DNA of 64,000 nucleotides from the NCBI GenBank assembly GCA_963798015.1, contig CAWCSA010000005.1:806001-870000 (forward strand), given 5' to 3'. A program made the translations under genes and the position numbers. Positions within the stretch are counted from its first letter, which is position 1. Every line of letters begins with the position of its first letter. Below the pieces are notes generated by a model that saw only the letters and a program-made list of their open reading frames with translations, did no database searches and was not told the origin of the DNA. Below, piece by piece: positions 1 through 8,321 of the stretch. The DNA comes from Roseiarcus sp963798015 (GTDB lineage Bacteria > Pseudomonadota > Alphaproteobacteria > Rhizobiales > Beijerinckiaceae).

Positions 1-975
1 CGAATATTCGGGCGCTTCGAGCGTGTCGATCGGCACGCCGTAGCCGCGCAGAAGCCGGTCAACGATCGCCTTCTTGTCGATCGCCATGATCGCGGCGAGC
101 CGCACGTTCTTGTCCAGCATCGGCTCCTTGTTGGTGATGAAGATCATGCCGATGTCCGTGATCGGCGTCGCCACCCCAGAAAGACCCTTGACTGTCTTCA
201 GGCGATCGAACTCCTCGTACGGCACTTCGAGCGTGATGTCGGAAGAACCGGACTCGATCTCGGCCACGCGCGTCGTGGCGTCGGGCACAAACTTGAAGAT
301 CACGGTCTCGAACGGCGGCTTTTCGCCCCAATAATGCGGATTGGCCTTCAGCCTGAGGAAGGCGTTGCCCTGGTATTCGTCGACCATATAGGGGCCAGAG
401 CCAATCGGCTTTTTCTCGAAGCCTTCCGCCCCGACCTTCTCGTAATAGGCCTTGGGCAAGACATAGCCGGTCAGGAAGGCCATCCACATGAAGAAGGTCG
501 GTTCGAAACGGATGGCGTCCGCATTGATCCGGTTCCCGTCGATCTTATAATTTCCGGCGGTTGACCAGATGAACGAAATGGGATTGGCGCTGTCTTTCGC
601 GCCGGCGCGTTCAAGCGACCAGACGACATCCTCGGGGGTGAGCGGCGACCCGTCCTGCCATTTGACGTCCGGGCGAACGTCCATCCAAAGCTTCGTCTTG
701 TCGTCGTTCCAGCCCCACGCGGTCAGAATTCCGGGCTTGAACGTGAGATCCGGCGCCTGACCGATGTACTGGTCGAAAATGGAGCGGTAGATCGCCTGGA
801 TGCTTGGATTGACAGCCGAGGCCCCATCCGTCGGATCGAACGAGGGCAGGTTGACGTTAAAGGCGATGGTGAGCGTATCCTCGCCGGCCGCGCGAACCGC
901 GCCTGCGGTCAGCAAGTCGGTGAGAAGCGCGCCCGCGCCGAGCGCCAAGGTTTGGCGCCGAGTAACCTCCACCAT
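1..975 (-). CDS. ABC transporter substrate-binding protein, family 5 (peptide/opine type), 3' end outside window
   Basis: This periplasmic binding protein would capture oligopeptides or a related solute for an ABC importer. The visible 325 codons begin MVEVTRRQTLALGAGAL, a twin-arginine type signal, followed by the family 5 pattern: an ITLEVPYEEFD stretch and a KWQDGSPLTPEDVVWSLER segment that is typical of DppA/OppA-like proteins. The ATG at 975 was chosen because GGGAGG lies at 982-987, six bases upstream on the minus strand; a nearby ATG at 979 is out of frame. The gene runs off the window, so the rest of the transporter is not seen. It diverges from iorA. Family assignment is firm, the substrate is not. 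Confidence 0.88.
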   Translation of the reverse strand, partial: MVEVTRRQTLALGAGALLTDLLTAGAVRAAGEDTLTIAFNVNLPSFDPTDGASAVNPSIQAIYRSIFDQYIGQAPDLTFKPGILTAWGWNDDKTKLWMDVRPDVKWQDGSPLTPEDVVWSLERAGAKDSANPISFIWSTAGNYKIDGNRINADAIRFEPTFFMWMAFLTGYVLPKAYYEKVGAEGFEKKPIGSGPYMVDEYQGNAFLRLKANPHYWGEKPPFETVIFKFVPDATTRVAEIESGSSDITLEVPYEEFDRLKTVKGLSGVATPITDIGMIFITNKEPMLDKNVRLAAIMAIDKKAIVDRLLRGYGVPIDTLEAPEYS

Positions 976-1246
976 GCATGGCCTCCCAATTCATCCGAGC
1001 CGTCGGTCTCATGTTCCGCGGCTTCGCATTTTGCGTGCCACTTTCAGCCGACCATTAATCGCAACGCTAGCAAAGTGGAATTGGCGAAGCAAGGCGGTGG
1101 CGCGGAATTGTATGAGGCGGAATTTATATGCGCGTGCGCAATTCGTCGGCTTGCGCTCGCCTTTTCCGTGAGCACGGCCTTGTCGTTGACACCGCATGAG
1201 CCGCTAAATATGCTCATGCAAATAAATACCTGAAGGGAGCGAGCCG
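976..1246. promoter_or_regulatory. divergent intergenic region between binding-protein gene and iorA
   Basis: No gene is supported here. The stretch must carry the promoters of both divergent genes. An A/T-richer part at about 1190-1230 precedes iorA, with a ribosome binding site GAAGGGAG just upstream of the iorA ATG. I could not fix -35 or -10 boxes with confidence. Confidence 0.4.
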
Positions 1247-3397
1247 ATGGCGGAAAGGTCCTTCGAGCGCGAAGTTCAGGACTTGCGATTGCAAGCCGGC
1301 GAGATCTTTCGCGGCGAAGGCATTCTCGCGATCACCAAAGCCTTGCTTCAATCCGGCGTTTCTTATGTCGCTGGCTACCAGGGCGCGCCGATCTCGCATC
1401 TGATGGACGTGCTCGCCGACGCCAAGGACGTCATGGAGGACCTCGGCGTCCATTTCGAAACCTCAGCCTCGGAAGCCACCGCCGCTGCGACGCTCTCGGC
1501 TTCCGTCATGTATCCTGTTCGCGGCGCGGTGACCTTCAAATCGACCGCGGGCGCCAATGTCGCGGCCGACGCGCTGTCGAACCTGGCTTCGAGCGGCGTC
1601 ACCGGCGGCGCGCTGATCGTCATTGGCGAGGATTATGGCGAGGGCTCCTCGATCATGCAGGAGCGCAGCCACGCCTATGCGATGAAGTCGCAGATCTGGC
1701 TTCTCGATCCGCGCCCCGATCTGCCGACGCTCGTCCGCATGGTCGAGGAGGGCTTCGAACTGTCGGAGGCCTCGAACTCGCCGGTCATGCTCGAGGTGCG
1801 CATTCGCACCTGTCACGTGCACGGGCAATTCGTCGCCAAGGACAACAAAAAGCCCGACTTCACACTCCGCGAAGCCTTGGAAAATCCGGTCCGCGACGTC
1901 AACCGCATCGTGCTCCCGCCAGCGTCGTTCATGCAGGAGAAGGAAAAGCTCGAGAAGCGCTGGCCAGCCGCGGTCGATTTCATCAAGAGCCGCAAGCTCA
2001 ACGAATTTTTTGGCCCCGAGGACGGCGCGGTCGGAATCATTGTTCTTGGCGGCCTGTTCAACGGCGTCTTGCGCGCGTTGCAGCAATTAGGCCTCGCCGA
2101 TGTCTATGGCGAGACCTCGGTCCCGATCTATGTCCTCAATGTCGCCTATCCGATCATCGACGACGAGATGGTCGAATTCTGCCTCGGCAAGTCGGCGGTG
2201 CTGATGGTCGAAGAGGGAGCGCCCGACTATCTCGAGCAGGCGCTGAACACGCTCATGCGCCGCCGCGACATCCAGACCAGGATTGCGGGCAAGGACGTCC
2301 TGCCGATGGGCGGTGAATATACCGCGCCGGTCGTGGTCACAGGCGTACGCGCCTTTCTCCTCGCGCATGCGCCAGAACTTTTGCGCAACCAGCCCCCGAT
2401 CCCCGATCCCGCGCCCATTCTCGCGCACGAGAAGGTCAAGGCGCTCGCCAAAGCGGTGCCGCCGCGTCCGCCTGGCTTTTGCATCGGCTGCCCGGAGCGT
2501 CCGATCTTTGCTGCGATGAAGATGGTCGAGGAAGAACTTGGCCCCCATCACATCTCGGCCGACATCGGCTGCCATCTGTTCTCGATCCTGCCGCCCTTCA
2601 ATCTCGGCACGACGACGATGGGCTATGGCCTCGGGCCCGCCTCTGCTTCCGCCTTCAATGTGAAGTCCGACAAGCGGGTCATTTCCGTCATGGGCGACGG
2701 CGGCTTCTGGCACAATGGCCTCGCCTCCTCGATCGGCAATGCGGTCTTCAACAAGCAGGACGGTGTCACCCTCATCGTCGACAATTTTTATTCCGCCGCG
2801 ACGGGCGGGCAGGATATTCCGTCATCAAGGGCGCTAAACCCGCGTCGAAAAACGAACAATTCCATCGTCGATGCGGTCAAGGGCGTGGGCGCGACCTGGG
2901 TCAGGCAGATCGATCGCACCTATGACGTCGCCAAAGTGCGCGAGACTTTGCGCGAGGCGCTGACGACCAAGGCCGAAGGCCCGAAGATCATCGTCGCCTC
3001 CTCCGAATGCATGCTCAACAAGCAGCGGCGGGTGCGGCCTCTTTTTTCGAAGAGCGTCGCGGCCGGCGAGCGCATGGTGAAGGAGCGCTTTGGCGTCGAC
3101 GAGGCCATCTGCTCCGGCGACCACGCTTGCATCCGCCTCTCAGGCTGCCCGTCGCTGTCGCTGAAGCCCACCGACGATCCGCTCAAGGACGATCCGGTCG
3201 CCGCCGTGGACAATGGATGCGTCGGCTGCGGCAATTGCGGCGAAGTCGCGGAGGCCGCTGTGCTCTGCCCTTCCTTCTACCGGACCGAGATCATCTTCAA
3301 TCCCAGCCGCTGGGACCGGCGGCTTGCCGTTTTGCGCGAGCGCGTCATCGGCTGGCTGCAGCGGCGCCGCGAAGCCCGCCGGATCGCCTTTGCCTAA
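1247..3397 (+). CDS. iorA: indolepyruvate ferredoxin oxidoreductase, alpha subunit
   Basis: This is the thiamine-diphosphate subunit of the enzyme that oxidatively decarboxylates aryl pyruvates (from aromatic amino acids) to aryl-acetyl-CoA, reducing ferredoxin. The 716-residue protein has the pyruvate-oxidoreductase-like N-terminal domain, a FCIGCPERP motif near residue 410, the TPP/Mg site GDGGFWHNG near residue 483, and a C-terminal iron-sulfur motif CVGCGNC...CP near residues 657-670. Start ATG has GAAGGGAG upstream. iorB follows after a 171-base gap containing hairpin repeats. The long alpha subunit with a single clear C-terminal cluster motif fits the aerobic proteobacterial form. No ferredoxin gene lies beside it. 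Confidence 0.93.
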   Translation: MAERSFEREVQDLRLQAGEIFRGEGILAITKALLQSGVSYVAGYQGAPISHLMDVLADAKDVMEDLGVHFETSASEATAAATLSASVMYPVRGAVTFKSTAGANVAADALSNLASSGVTGGALIVIGEDYGEGSSIMQERSHAYAMKSQIWLLDPRPDLPTLVRMVEEGFELSEASNSPVMLEVRIRTCHVHGQFVAKDNKKPDFTLREALENPVRDVNRIVLPPASFMQEKEKLEKRWPAAVDFIKSRKLNEFFGPEDGAVGIIVLGGLFNGVLRALQQLGLADVYGETSVPIYVLNVAYPIIDDEMVEFCLGKSAVLMVEEGAPDYLEQALNTLMRRRDIQTRIAGKDVLPMGGEYTAPVVVTGVRAFLLAHAPELLRNQPPIPDPAPILAHEKVKALAKAVPPRPPGFCIGCPERPIFAAMKMVEEELGPHHISADIGCHLFSILPPFNLGTTTMGYGLGPASASAFNVKSDKRVISVMGDGGFWHNGLASSIGNAVFNKQDGVTLIVDNFYSAATGGQDIPSSRALNPRRKTNNSIVDAVKGVGATWVRQIDRTYDVAKVRETLREALTTKAEGPKIIVASSECMLNKQRRVRPLFSKSVAAGERMVKERFGVDEAICSGDHACIRLSGCPSLSLKPTDDPLKDDPVAAVDNGCVGCGNCGEVAEAAVLCPSFYRTEIIFNPSRWDRRLAVLRERVIGWLQRRREARRIAFA

Positions 3398-3427
3398 GAC
3401 AAATCGTCTTGCGGCGGCGGCCCTTTC

Positions 3428-3519
3428 CCTTCTCCCACAGGGAGAAGGTGACGGCCCGACGGATGAGGGAGTCGCGTCGAGGAACCCTCACCCCCAACCC
3501 CTCTCCCGATGGAGAGGGG
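3428..3519. repeat. two GC-rich hairpin repeats between iorA and iorB
   Basis: Two perfect 9-bp stems are visible: CCTTCTCCC (3428-3436) with GGGAGAAGG (3440-3448, three-base loop), and CCCCTCTCC (3498-3506) with GGAGAGGGG (3511-3519, four-base loop). The CCTCACCCCCAACCCCTCTCCC style of the second unit resembles dispersed intergenic palindromic repeats common in Rhizobiales. In RNA they could attenuate or stabilise the iorA-iorB transcript; that role is inference. Confidence 0.7.
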
Positions 3520-3568
3520 AGGCGCGCATCCGCCCAAGCGTGCTCTTCGGCGAAAGGTGGCGGCGCTG

Positions 3569-5116
3569 ATGAACGACGCCGCCCCGATCCGTCCGCCAGT
3601 CTCGCTCGACAAGCCGCTGGCCATCGCCATTCTCGCTATGGGCGGGCAGGGCGGCGGGGTGCTCGCGGACTGGATTGTCGAGGTCGCCGAACATGTGGGA
3701 TGGGCGGCGCAATCGACCTCCGTGCCGGGGGTCGCGCAGCGCACCGGGGCCACGATCTATTACATCGAGACGCTGCCGCCGCGTAACGGCGTGGCGCCGG
3801 TCTTCTCGCTCATGCCGACGCCGGGCGACGTGGACGTGGTGATGGCGGCGGAGCTCATGGAGGCCGGCCGATCGGTTCTGCGTGGCCTGGTGACGCCGGA
3901 CAAGACGACGCTCATCGCCTCGACCCATCGCGCCTATGCGGTGGCCGAGAAGGAGAAGCCGGGCGACGGCGCCGGCGACCCGTTCGTGGTCGTCGATGCG
4001 CTCGATTTCGCCGCTCGCCGAACCATCGCCTTCGACATGGAGAAGCTCGCGGTCGAACGCGGCACAATGATCTCGGCTGCGATGCTCGGCGCACTCGCCG
4101 GTTCGGGCGCGCTGCCGTTCGAGCGATCGGCTTACGAAGACATCGTGCGCAAAGGCGCGCGCGGCGCCAATGCGAGCCTTGCTGCTTTCGCCGACGCCTT
4201 TGATCTCGCGCGCGAGGGGAAAAACGAGGCGCCGAACACCGGCCCTGCGAAACGCTTCGACGACCTGCCGGAGGAGGCGGGCCATCCGGAGCTCAACCGG
4301 CTCGTCGGGCGCTTGCGCTCGGACCTGCCGGAAAGCGCGCGGCCGCTCGCCTTTGCGGGGCTGAAGCGCATCGTCGATTTCCAGGACGTGGCTTACGGCG
4401 ACGACTATATCGACCGGCTTCAAAGGCTGACAGCGCTCGACGCGGCGAACGGCGGCCAAGCGAAAAATTTCGCCTTCACGGCGGAAGCGGCGAAGCGGCT
4501 CGCGGTCGCCATGGCCTATGACGACGTCATCCGCGTCGCCGACATCAAACTGCGCCCGTCTCGATTTGCCCGCCTGCGTGAAGAAGCGGGCGCGGCGCCC
4601 GATCAGCTTGTCTACGCGACCGAGTATCTCCATCCGCGTGGCGAAGAGATCTGCGGCATGATGCCGGCGCCGCTTGGCGCGTTCATCGAAGCGCGTCCGC
4701 GCCTGTTCCGAATGCTCGACCGTCTTGTCAACCGCGGGCGCCGCGTGCCGGTCGGCCGGATCGGCGGCTTCCTGCAGCTTTATTGCGTCGCGGCCTTAAA
4801 GCCTGCGCGGCGCTCGAGCCTGCGGCACAAACGGGAGACTGCGCATTTCGAGGCGTGGCTCGCGCAAGCAGCCGGCATTTTGCCGAAGAACTACGATCTC
4901 GCGGTCGAGATCCTGCGCTGCCGTCGTCTGGTCAAGGGCTATTCCGACACGCACGCGCGGGGCTTGAGCAAGTTCGACCGTGTGATGGCGAAGGCGCTGA
5001 AGCTCGCGCAGCGCGAGGACGGCGCGCAATGGATGGCGCGGCTCATTGCGGCGGCGCTGATGGACGAGCCGGGCGAGGCGCTCGACGGCGTCGCAAAGAC
5101 AGTCGACACGCTGTAG
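3569..5116 (+). CDS. iorB: indolepyruvate ferredoxin oxidoreductase, beta subunit (long form)
   Basis: This is the gamma-domain partner of IorA in aryl-pyruvate oxidation. The 515-residue protein opens with MNDAAPIRPP, then AILAMGGQGGGVLADWIVE and SVPGVAQRTGAT, the hallmark of the pyruvate/ketoisovalerate oxidoreductase catalytic domain (about residues 18-200). The second half is an all-helical extension found in long proteobacterial IorB proteins (DUF6537-type by resemblance). An in-frame ATG at 3509 lies inside the hairpin repeat and was rejected; the ATG at 3569 has GAAAGGTGG just upstream. Confidence 0.9.
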   Translation: MNDAAPIRPPVSLDKPLAIAILAMGGQGGGVLADWIVEVAEHVGWAAQSTSVPGVAQRTGATIYYIETLPPRNGVAPVFSLMPTPGDVDVVMAAELMEAGRSVLRGLVTPDKTTLIASTHRAYAVAEKEKPGDGAGDPFVVVDALDFAARRTIAFDMEKLAVERGTMISAAMLGALAGSGALPFERSAYEDIVRKGARGANASLAAFADAFDLAREGKNEAPNTGPAKRFDDLPEEAGHPELNRLVGRLRSDLPESARPLAFAGLKRIVDFQDVAYGDDYIDRLQRLTALDAANGGQAKNFAFTAEAAKRLAVAMAYDDVIRVADIKLRPSRFARLREEAGAAPDQLVYATEYLHPRGEEICGMMPAPLGAFIEARPRLFRMLDRLVNRGRRVPVGRIGGFLQLYCVAALKPARRSSLRHKRETAHFEAWLAQAAGILPKNYDLAVEILRCRRLVKGYSDTHARGLSKFDRVMAKALKLAQREDGAQWMARLIAAALMDEPGEALDGVAKTVDTL

Positions 5117-5117
5117 A

Positions 5118-5133
5118 GCCCGTTCAACCGGGC
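5118..5133 (+). terminator. short hairpin after iorB
   Basis: GCCCG (5118-5122) pairs with CGGGC (5129-5133) around TTCAAC, three bases after the iorB stop. It lies between convergent genes. There is no T-run, so this is only a candidate terminator. Confidence 0.3.
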
Positions 5134-5155
5134 CGGCTTCCAATCGTCATCCCCG

Positions 5156-5653
5156 CTAGCACCGCACTTTCCGGAACGCATAGACGCGGCACCACCACGA
5201 TTGGTTCTCGGCCGCGCGGGCGACGAGCAAAGTCGAGGCTCGCGCGAATGCGTGAACGACGCTGGCGCGAACCGGCGGCGAGACGACGTCGGTCAACAAC
5301 GCGTCGATCTCCTTGGCGGCGTCATTGATGGCGGCCTTGTTCTGCTCGACCCGCGCTTGCCCCTCACTTGATTTGAGAGCCGCATTGAACGCTTCCTCGG
5401 CCTTGGAGTCGCTCAGCTGCGAGGTGTAAGGCTGAATCTCTCGGCGCGCCTGGACGATGACGGCCTGATCTTTGATGACCGCGACCGCCAAACAGAAGAT
5501 CAAAGTGTCGAGCGCGGTCAGAAGGTACCAAAGCTCTTCCGTTCCCTTGACGGGTCCGAGGTCCAACTCCGCGTCGGCCTTCTGCTCTTGGGCAGTTGCG
5601 GCGGTAGCTAGGACCGAAGCCAAGGCCGTCATGAGAAACTGTCTTCGGAACAC
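5156..5653 (-). CDS. small secreted protein of unknown function
   Basis: I do not recognise a family. The 165-residue product starts (M)FRRQFLMTALASVLATAATAQ, a clean Sec signal ending near residue 21, and then a helical, charged mature part with a hydrophobic patch (WYLLTALDTLIFCLAVAV) and a C-terminal tail ending SWWCRVYAFRKVRC. The GTG at 5653 is preferred over the upstream in-frame ATG at 5689 because GGGAGGGA sits about four bases upstream of it and it places the signal peptide at the N terminus. It converges on iorB. Two late cysteines could form a disulfide. Confidence 0.6.
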   Translation of the reverse strand: MFRRQFLMTALASVLATAATAQEQKADAELDLGPVKGTEELWYLLTALDTLIFCLAVAVIKDQAVIVQARREIQPYTSQLSDSKAEEAFNAALKSSEGQARVEQNKAAINDAAKEIDALLTDVVSPPVRASVVHAFARASTLLVARAAENQSWWCRVYAFRKVRC

Positions 5654-6226
5654 AAGTCCCTCCCTGTCGGCCGTTTGGCCAATTTGCAATCACTGGATCG
5701 ACTGCTTTTGCGCCTCGATCTTAGGGATCTTCGGCTCGGGAGCCATGAGGAAATAATCCTGCTCACTTTGGGAGCGAGGGCCCTCAATCTAGAGGCTAAA
5801 TGAAGTTCCAACGCGCTCGAGGGCGAGGCAAACTGGTTTCGTCGCGGTCGGGGCGTGAGATGTTGCGCATCTCATGACCTCCCGGTGGCCCCGCCCGCGA
5901 TTCCTTCGTCTCAGAGTTTCGTCAGGGCTGCGGTCCCATCGCTTCCGTCCCCGTCATGCGCTTCACTCGCGCGGAGCCCGATCTCACGCGGCGACACAGC
6001 CTAACGTCGCAAGCGCCTGGACCCTCTTCGGGCCCGGCGCTAGCGTGGGATTATCGACCAGGAATCATCGGGAATCATTCCTGGAATCAATGGGATAAAT
6101 TCCCGTTACTCTTGTGTCTTCATCCCATTCGAATTATCTCGGCCCCAAGATCACTGCGAGGCCTCCGCGACAACGCGAGCGGCTGAGCGCTGCAATATTG
6201 CGTCCCCGATCTTTTCCAGGAGCATC
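5654..6226. other. gene-free region upstream of the lanmodulin-like gene
   Basis: Short reading frames here have no family resemblance and no convincing ribosome sites. Around 6058-6100 the motif GGAATCA recurs three times (AGGAATCATC, GGGAATCATT, CTGGAATCAA), an irregular repeat that could be a regulator site for the downstream gene. Nothing else stands out. Confidence 0.4.
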
Positions 6227-6640
6227 ATGATGAAGCTAACGAAAACCTTGACCATCGCCTCCTTGCTGGCGGTCTCTCTCTCCGCAATGGCGGTAATGAA
6301 CGCTTCGCCGTCCTTCGCAGCTTCCGCCCTCGCGAGCCTCGATCCCGATCACGACGGAACCGTCGATCTTGCCGAGGCGAAAGCCGCCGCGAGCACGATG
6401 TTCGACAAGCTCGAGAAGGACAACGACGGCACGCTCGATCACAAGGAGCTGCACGGCCGGATTTCAGCCAAGGATTGGTCGATCGCCGACCCGGACAACG
6501 ACAAGACGGTCAGCAAGGATGAGTACCTGGCTTACGTCGAAGTCCTCTTCAAGAAGGCCGACCCGGACAATGACGGGACGATCGACGCCAAGGAGTTGAA
6601 CAGCCCGGCCGGCCACGCGCTGCTCCGCCTCTTGAAGTGA
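6227..6640 (+). CDS. lanM: lanmodulin-like periplasmic EF-hand protein
   Basis: The protein closely resembles lanmodulin, the high-affinity lanthanide-binding protein of methylotrophs such as Methylobacterium. It has 137 residues: a Sec signal (about 1-31), then four EF-hand loops at 39-50 (DPDHDGTVDLAE), 63-74 (EKDNDGTLDHKE), 88-99 (DPDNDKTVSKDE) and 112-123 (DPDNDGTIDAKE). The loops are only 12-13 residues apart, as in lanmodulin and unlike calmodulin, and loops 1, 3 and 4 carry the characteristic proline at position 2. The tail LNSPAGHALLRLLK matches the family ending. Loop 2 has Glu-Lys at positions 1-2, and loop 3 has Lys at 6 and Ser at 9. AGGAG at 6218-6222 serves either the ATG at 6227 or the one at 6230. 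No xoxF or lut genes are in the window. Confidence 0.88.
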   Translation: MMKLTKTLTIASLLAVSLSAMAVMNASPSFAASALASLDPDHDGTVDLAEAKAAASTMFDKLEKDNDGTLDHKELHGRISAKDWSIADPDNDKTVSKDEYLAYVEVLFKKADPDNDGTIDAKELNSPAGHALLRLLK

Positions 6641-6646
6641 TCTGAG

Positions 6647-6677
6647 GAGCCCGGGGCTGCTTAGCAGCTTCGGGCTC
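6647..6677 (+). terminator. strong hairpin after the lanmodulin-like gene
   Basis: GAGCCCGGGGCTGC (6647-6660) pairs with GCAGCTTCGGGCTC (6664-6677) around a three-base loop, the only departures being two G-U pairs. It starts six bases after the stop codon. No clear T-run follows; as a near-symmetrical hairpin between convergent genes it could act in both directions. Confidence 0.6.
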
Positions 6678-6729
6678 TGTCATGCCTATGGCCTCGAGCG
6701 AAGGCTCGAGCTTCTCCAAATGATGTCAT

Positions 6730-7704
6730 TCACTTCGGGAACAGGAACGTCAGAACGAAACGGGCGCCCCAGGCTGGCGCGCCGTCCGGACGCACTGCCC
6801 AATATTTCGCCATCGCCGCAAGGCTGATCGGCTGGCTTCCGATCTTGAGCACCTGGCTTACGCCGCCCTCGACCGGCACGGTCCATTGATGCGCCGTCCA
6901 GTTGTAGGTGGATTCGGTCTGGAGCGTGAACGTGGTTTGGCTCGGCGTCGTGTAGGAAAAGAACGGCTGCAGATAGCTCGCGTTGACGCGGGCCGACTGG
7001 CCGGGCGGCACTAAGATTGTGGAGCCGTCGTCGCCGAGAATGGATCCTCCGCCAAGGCCATTCCTGCCCGGATTGCCGACGCCCCAGAGGTGATTGGCGA
7101 GAATGCCGATGGTGAAGCCGTTCTGCTGCTTGAGCGCGACCAGGGTCGGACCGGCGGCGAACTGGTTGGCGCTGATCTCGTCTCGCGTCGCCGTCGGATA
7201 GAGGAACACCGGTCCCGCGCCGATGACGATTCCGTTTACGGGCTGAGCCGGCGAGAGGAAGAAGCTTTGCAGGATGTCGCCCATGCCGACCGGATTTGTG
7301 TCGGGCACGATATGGACGGCGTCAGTCAAGGGCACGATCGTTCGGGTGATCAGGTTCCAGTCGTTGGTCAGCTTGATCGGGATGACGGGCTGGATGTTGA
7401 GCGTGTACTGCGAACCCGAGCGCTGCGCTCCGCCGCCATAGTCCAGATTGCTCTGCAGCGGCACGCTGATGAGATTGGCGACTGGATTGGCGAGTTGCTT
7501 GGCAAGGTCTCCTAAATCATCCGACGCAGGCGTCGCATTCATGGACGCCGCGGTCGGGCTCGCCGACAGGGCAGGGAGGGCGACCACACCCGGCTGCTGC
7601 GCCGCCGCGCCCGCGAGACTACCCAGGAGGATGGACGCCAGGGCGAACGCCCGGACTCCGAGGTTCGCGCCGATTCGCCTTCGCCGGCGCCCTCTAAACG
7701 GCAA
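6730..7704 (-). CDS. outer-membrane beta-barrel protein, MetA/phenol-degradation transporter-like
   Basis: The mature sequence has the alternating, aromatic-rich strands of a small outer-membrane barrel and ends in a strand finishing FVLTFLFPK. By overall pattern (QSNLDYGGG, NIQPVIPIKL, WNLITRTIVPL, GMGDI) it resembles the COG4313/PF13557-type transporter family. The reading frame is open to 7926, but the signal peptide (VRAFALASILLGSLAGAAAQ) lies about 90 residues in, so I propose the TTG at 7704, giving 324 residues. An ATG at 7741 with GGGGGC upstream opens a short signal-like peptide (MHKRIPAVAATALAV) in another frame, so a frameshift near 7700 is an alternative. It converges on the lanmodulin-like gene. 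Substrate unknown. Confidence 0.68.
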   Translation of the reverse strand: MPFRGRRRRRIGANLGVRAFALASILLGSLAGAAAQQPGVVALPALSASPTAASMNATPASDDLGDLAKQLANPVANLISVPLQSNLDYGGGAQRSGSQYTLNIQPVIPIKLTNDWNLITRTIVPLTDAVHIVPDTNPVGMGDILQSFFLSPAQPVNGIVIGAGPVFLYPTATRDEISANQFAAGPTLVALKQQNGFTIGILANHLWGVGNPGRNGLGGGSILGDDGSTILVPPGQSARVNASYLQPFFSYTTPSQTTFTLQTESTYNWTAHQWTVPVEGGVSQVLKIGSQPISLAAMAKYWAVRPDGAPAWGARFVLTFLFPK

Positions 7705-8081
7705 GCGCCGTGGCCGCCACGGCGGGTATTCGTTTGTGCATGGTTTTGCCCCCCGACAGGCGTCTGAAAGACACCGATCCCCTTTGCACGACCTTTGTTT
7801 GATTTTTGCCACGCAAGCAAATCGGCTGCTTGATCGCCCTTCTCGACCAGCCCAGCAGGGCTTTTCATCAGAGACGGTGAGCGAGTTCGCCCGCGCTCTT
7901 CGGCGGCCTTTAACTGAGCGCTGCATTTGCTTGCGAAAAACTGAACTCTGTGCTATATTTCCTGTTCCTCGGGCCCACCCGCCCGGAGGCGCTGCGGAGC
8001 CAGGCGAACGCGAAAATGCGGTCTAAGCTAGGAAATACAACTTGAGAGCGGCGCCAGAGATTTTTTTTAGTAGAATCGGCC

Positions 8082-8174
8082 GTAACCCATTGAAAAGTCC
8101 AGATTCGAAAAAATAAACGCTAGTAAATGAAAGCACTTTTACTAGCGCTTAAGCGCGTTTATTGGCGTTTATTG
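8082..8174. repeat. iteron-like cluster with a relative of the dispersed repeat core
   Basis: This lies in the gene-free stretch 7705-8321. GTAACCCATTGAAAAGTC (8082-8099) and the following GATTCG match the core of the repeats at 24544 and 56816 with three mismatches over 26 bases. Immediately after come a 10-bp inverted repeat CGCTAGTAAA (8118-8127) / TTTACTAGCG (8138-8147), a 12-bp perfect palindrome GCGCTTAAGCGC (8145-8156) and a tandem pair of GCGTTTATTG (8155-8164, 8165-8174). An inverted copy AATAAACGC sits at 8112-8120. The architecture suggests protein binding; no gene is seen in the rest of the gap. Confidence 0.7.
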
Positions 8175-8321
8175 AAACCCTATTTGCAGACAGCTCGCCT
8201 AGAGGTTGTATCCGCCGCATGGGCCCCCTTCACCCTGAAGCCACGGCCCCGGTTCCGCCGCGGCGATTGGCGCCTTAAGGCTACTCTTAGCCCTCTAGCT
8301 TGAACGATAAGGCCGCGCTCC

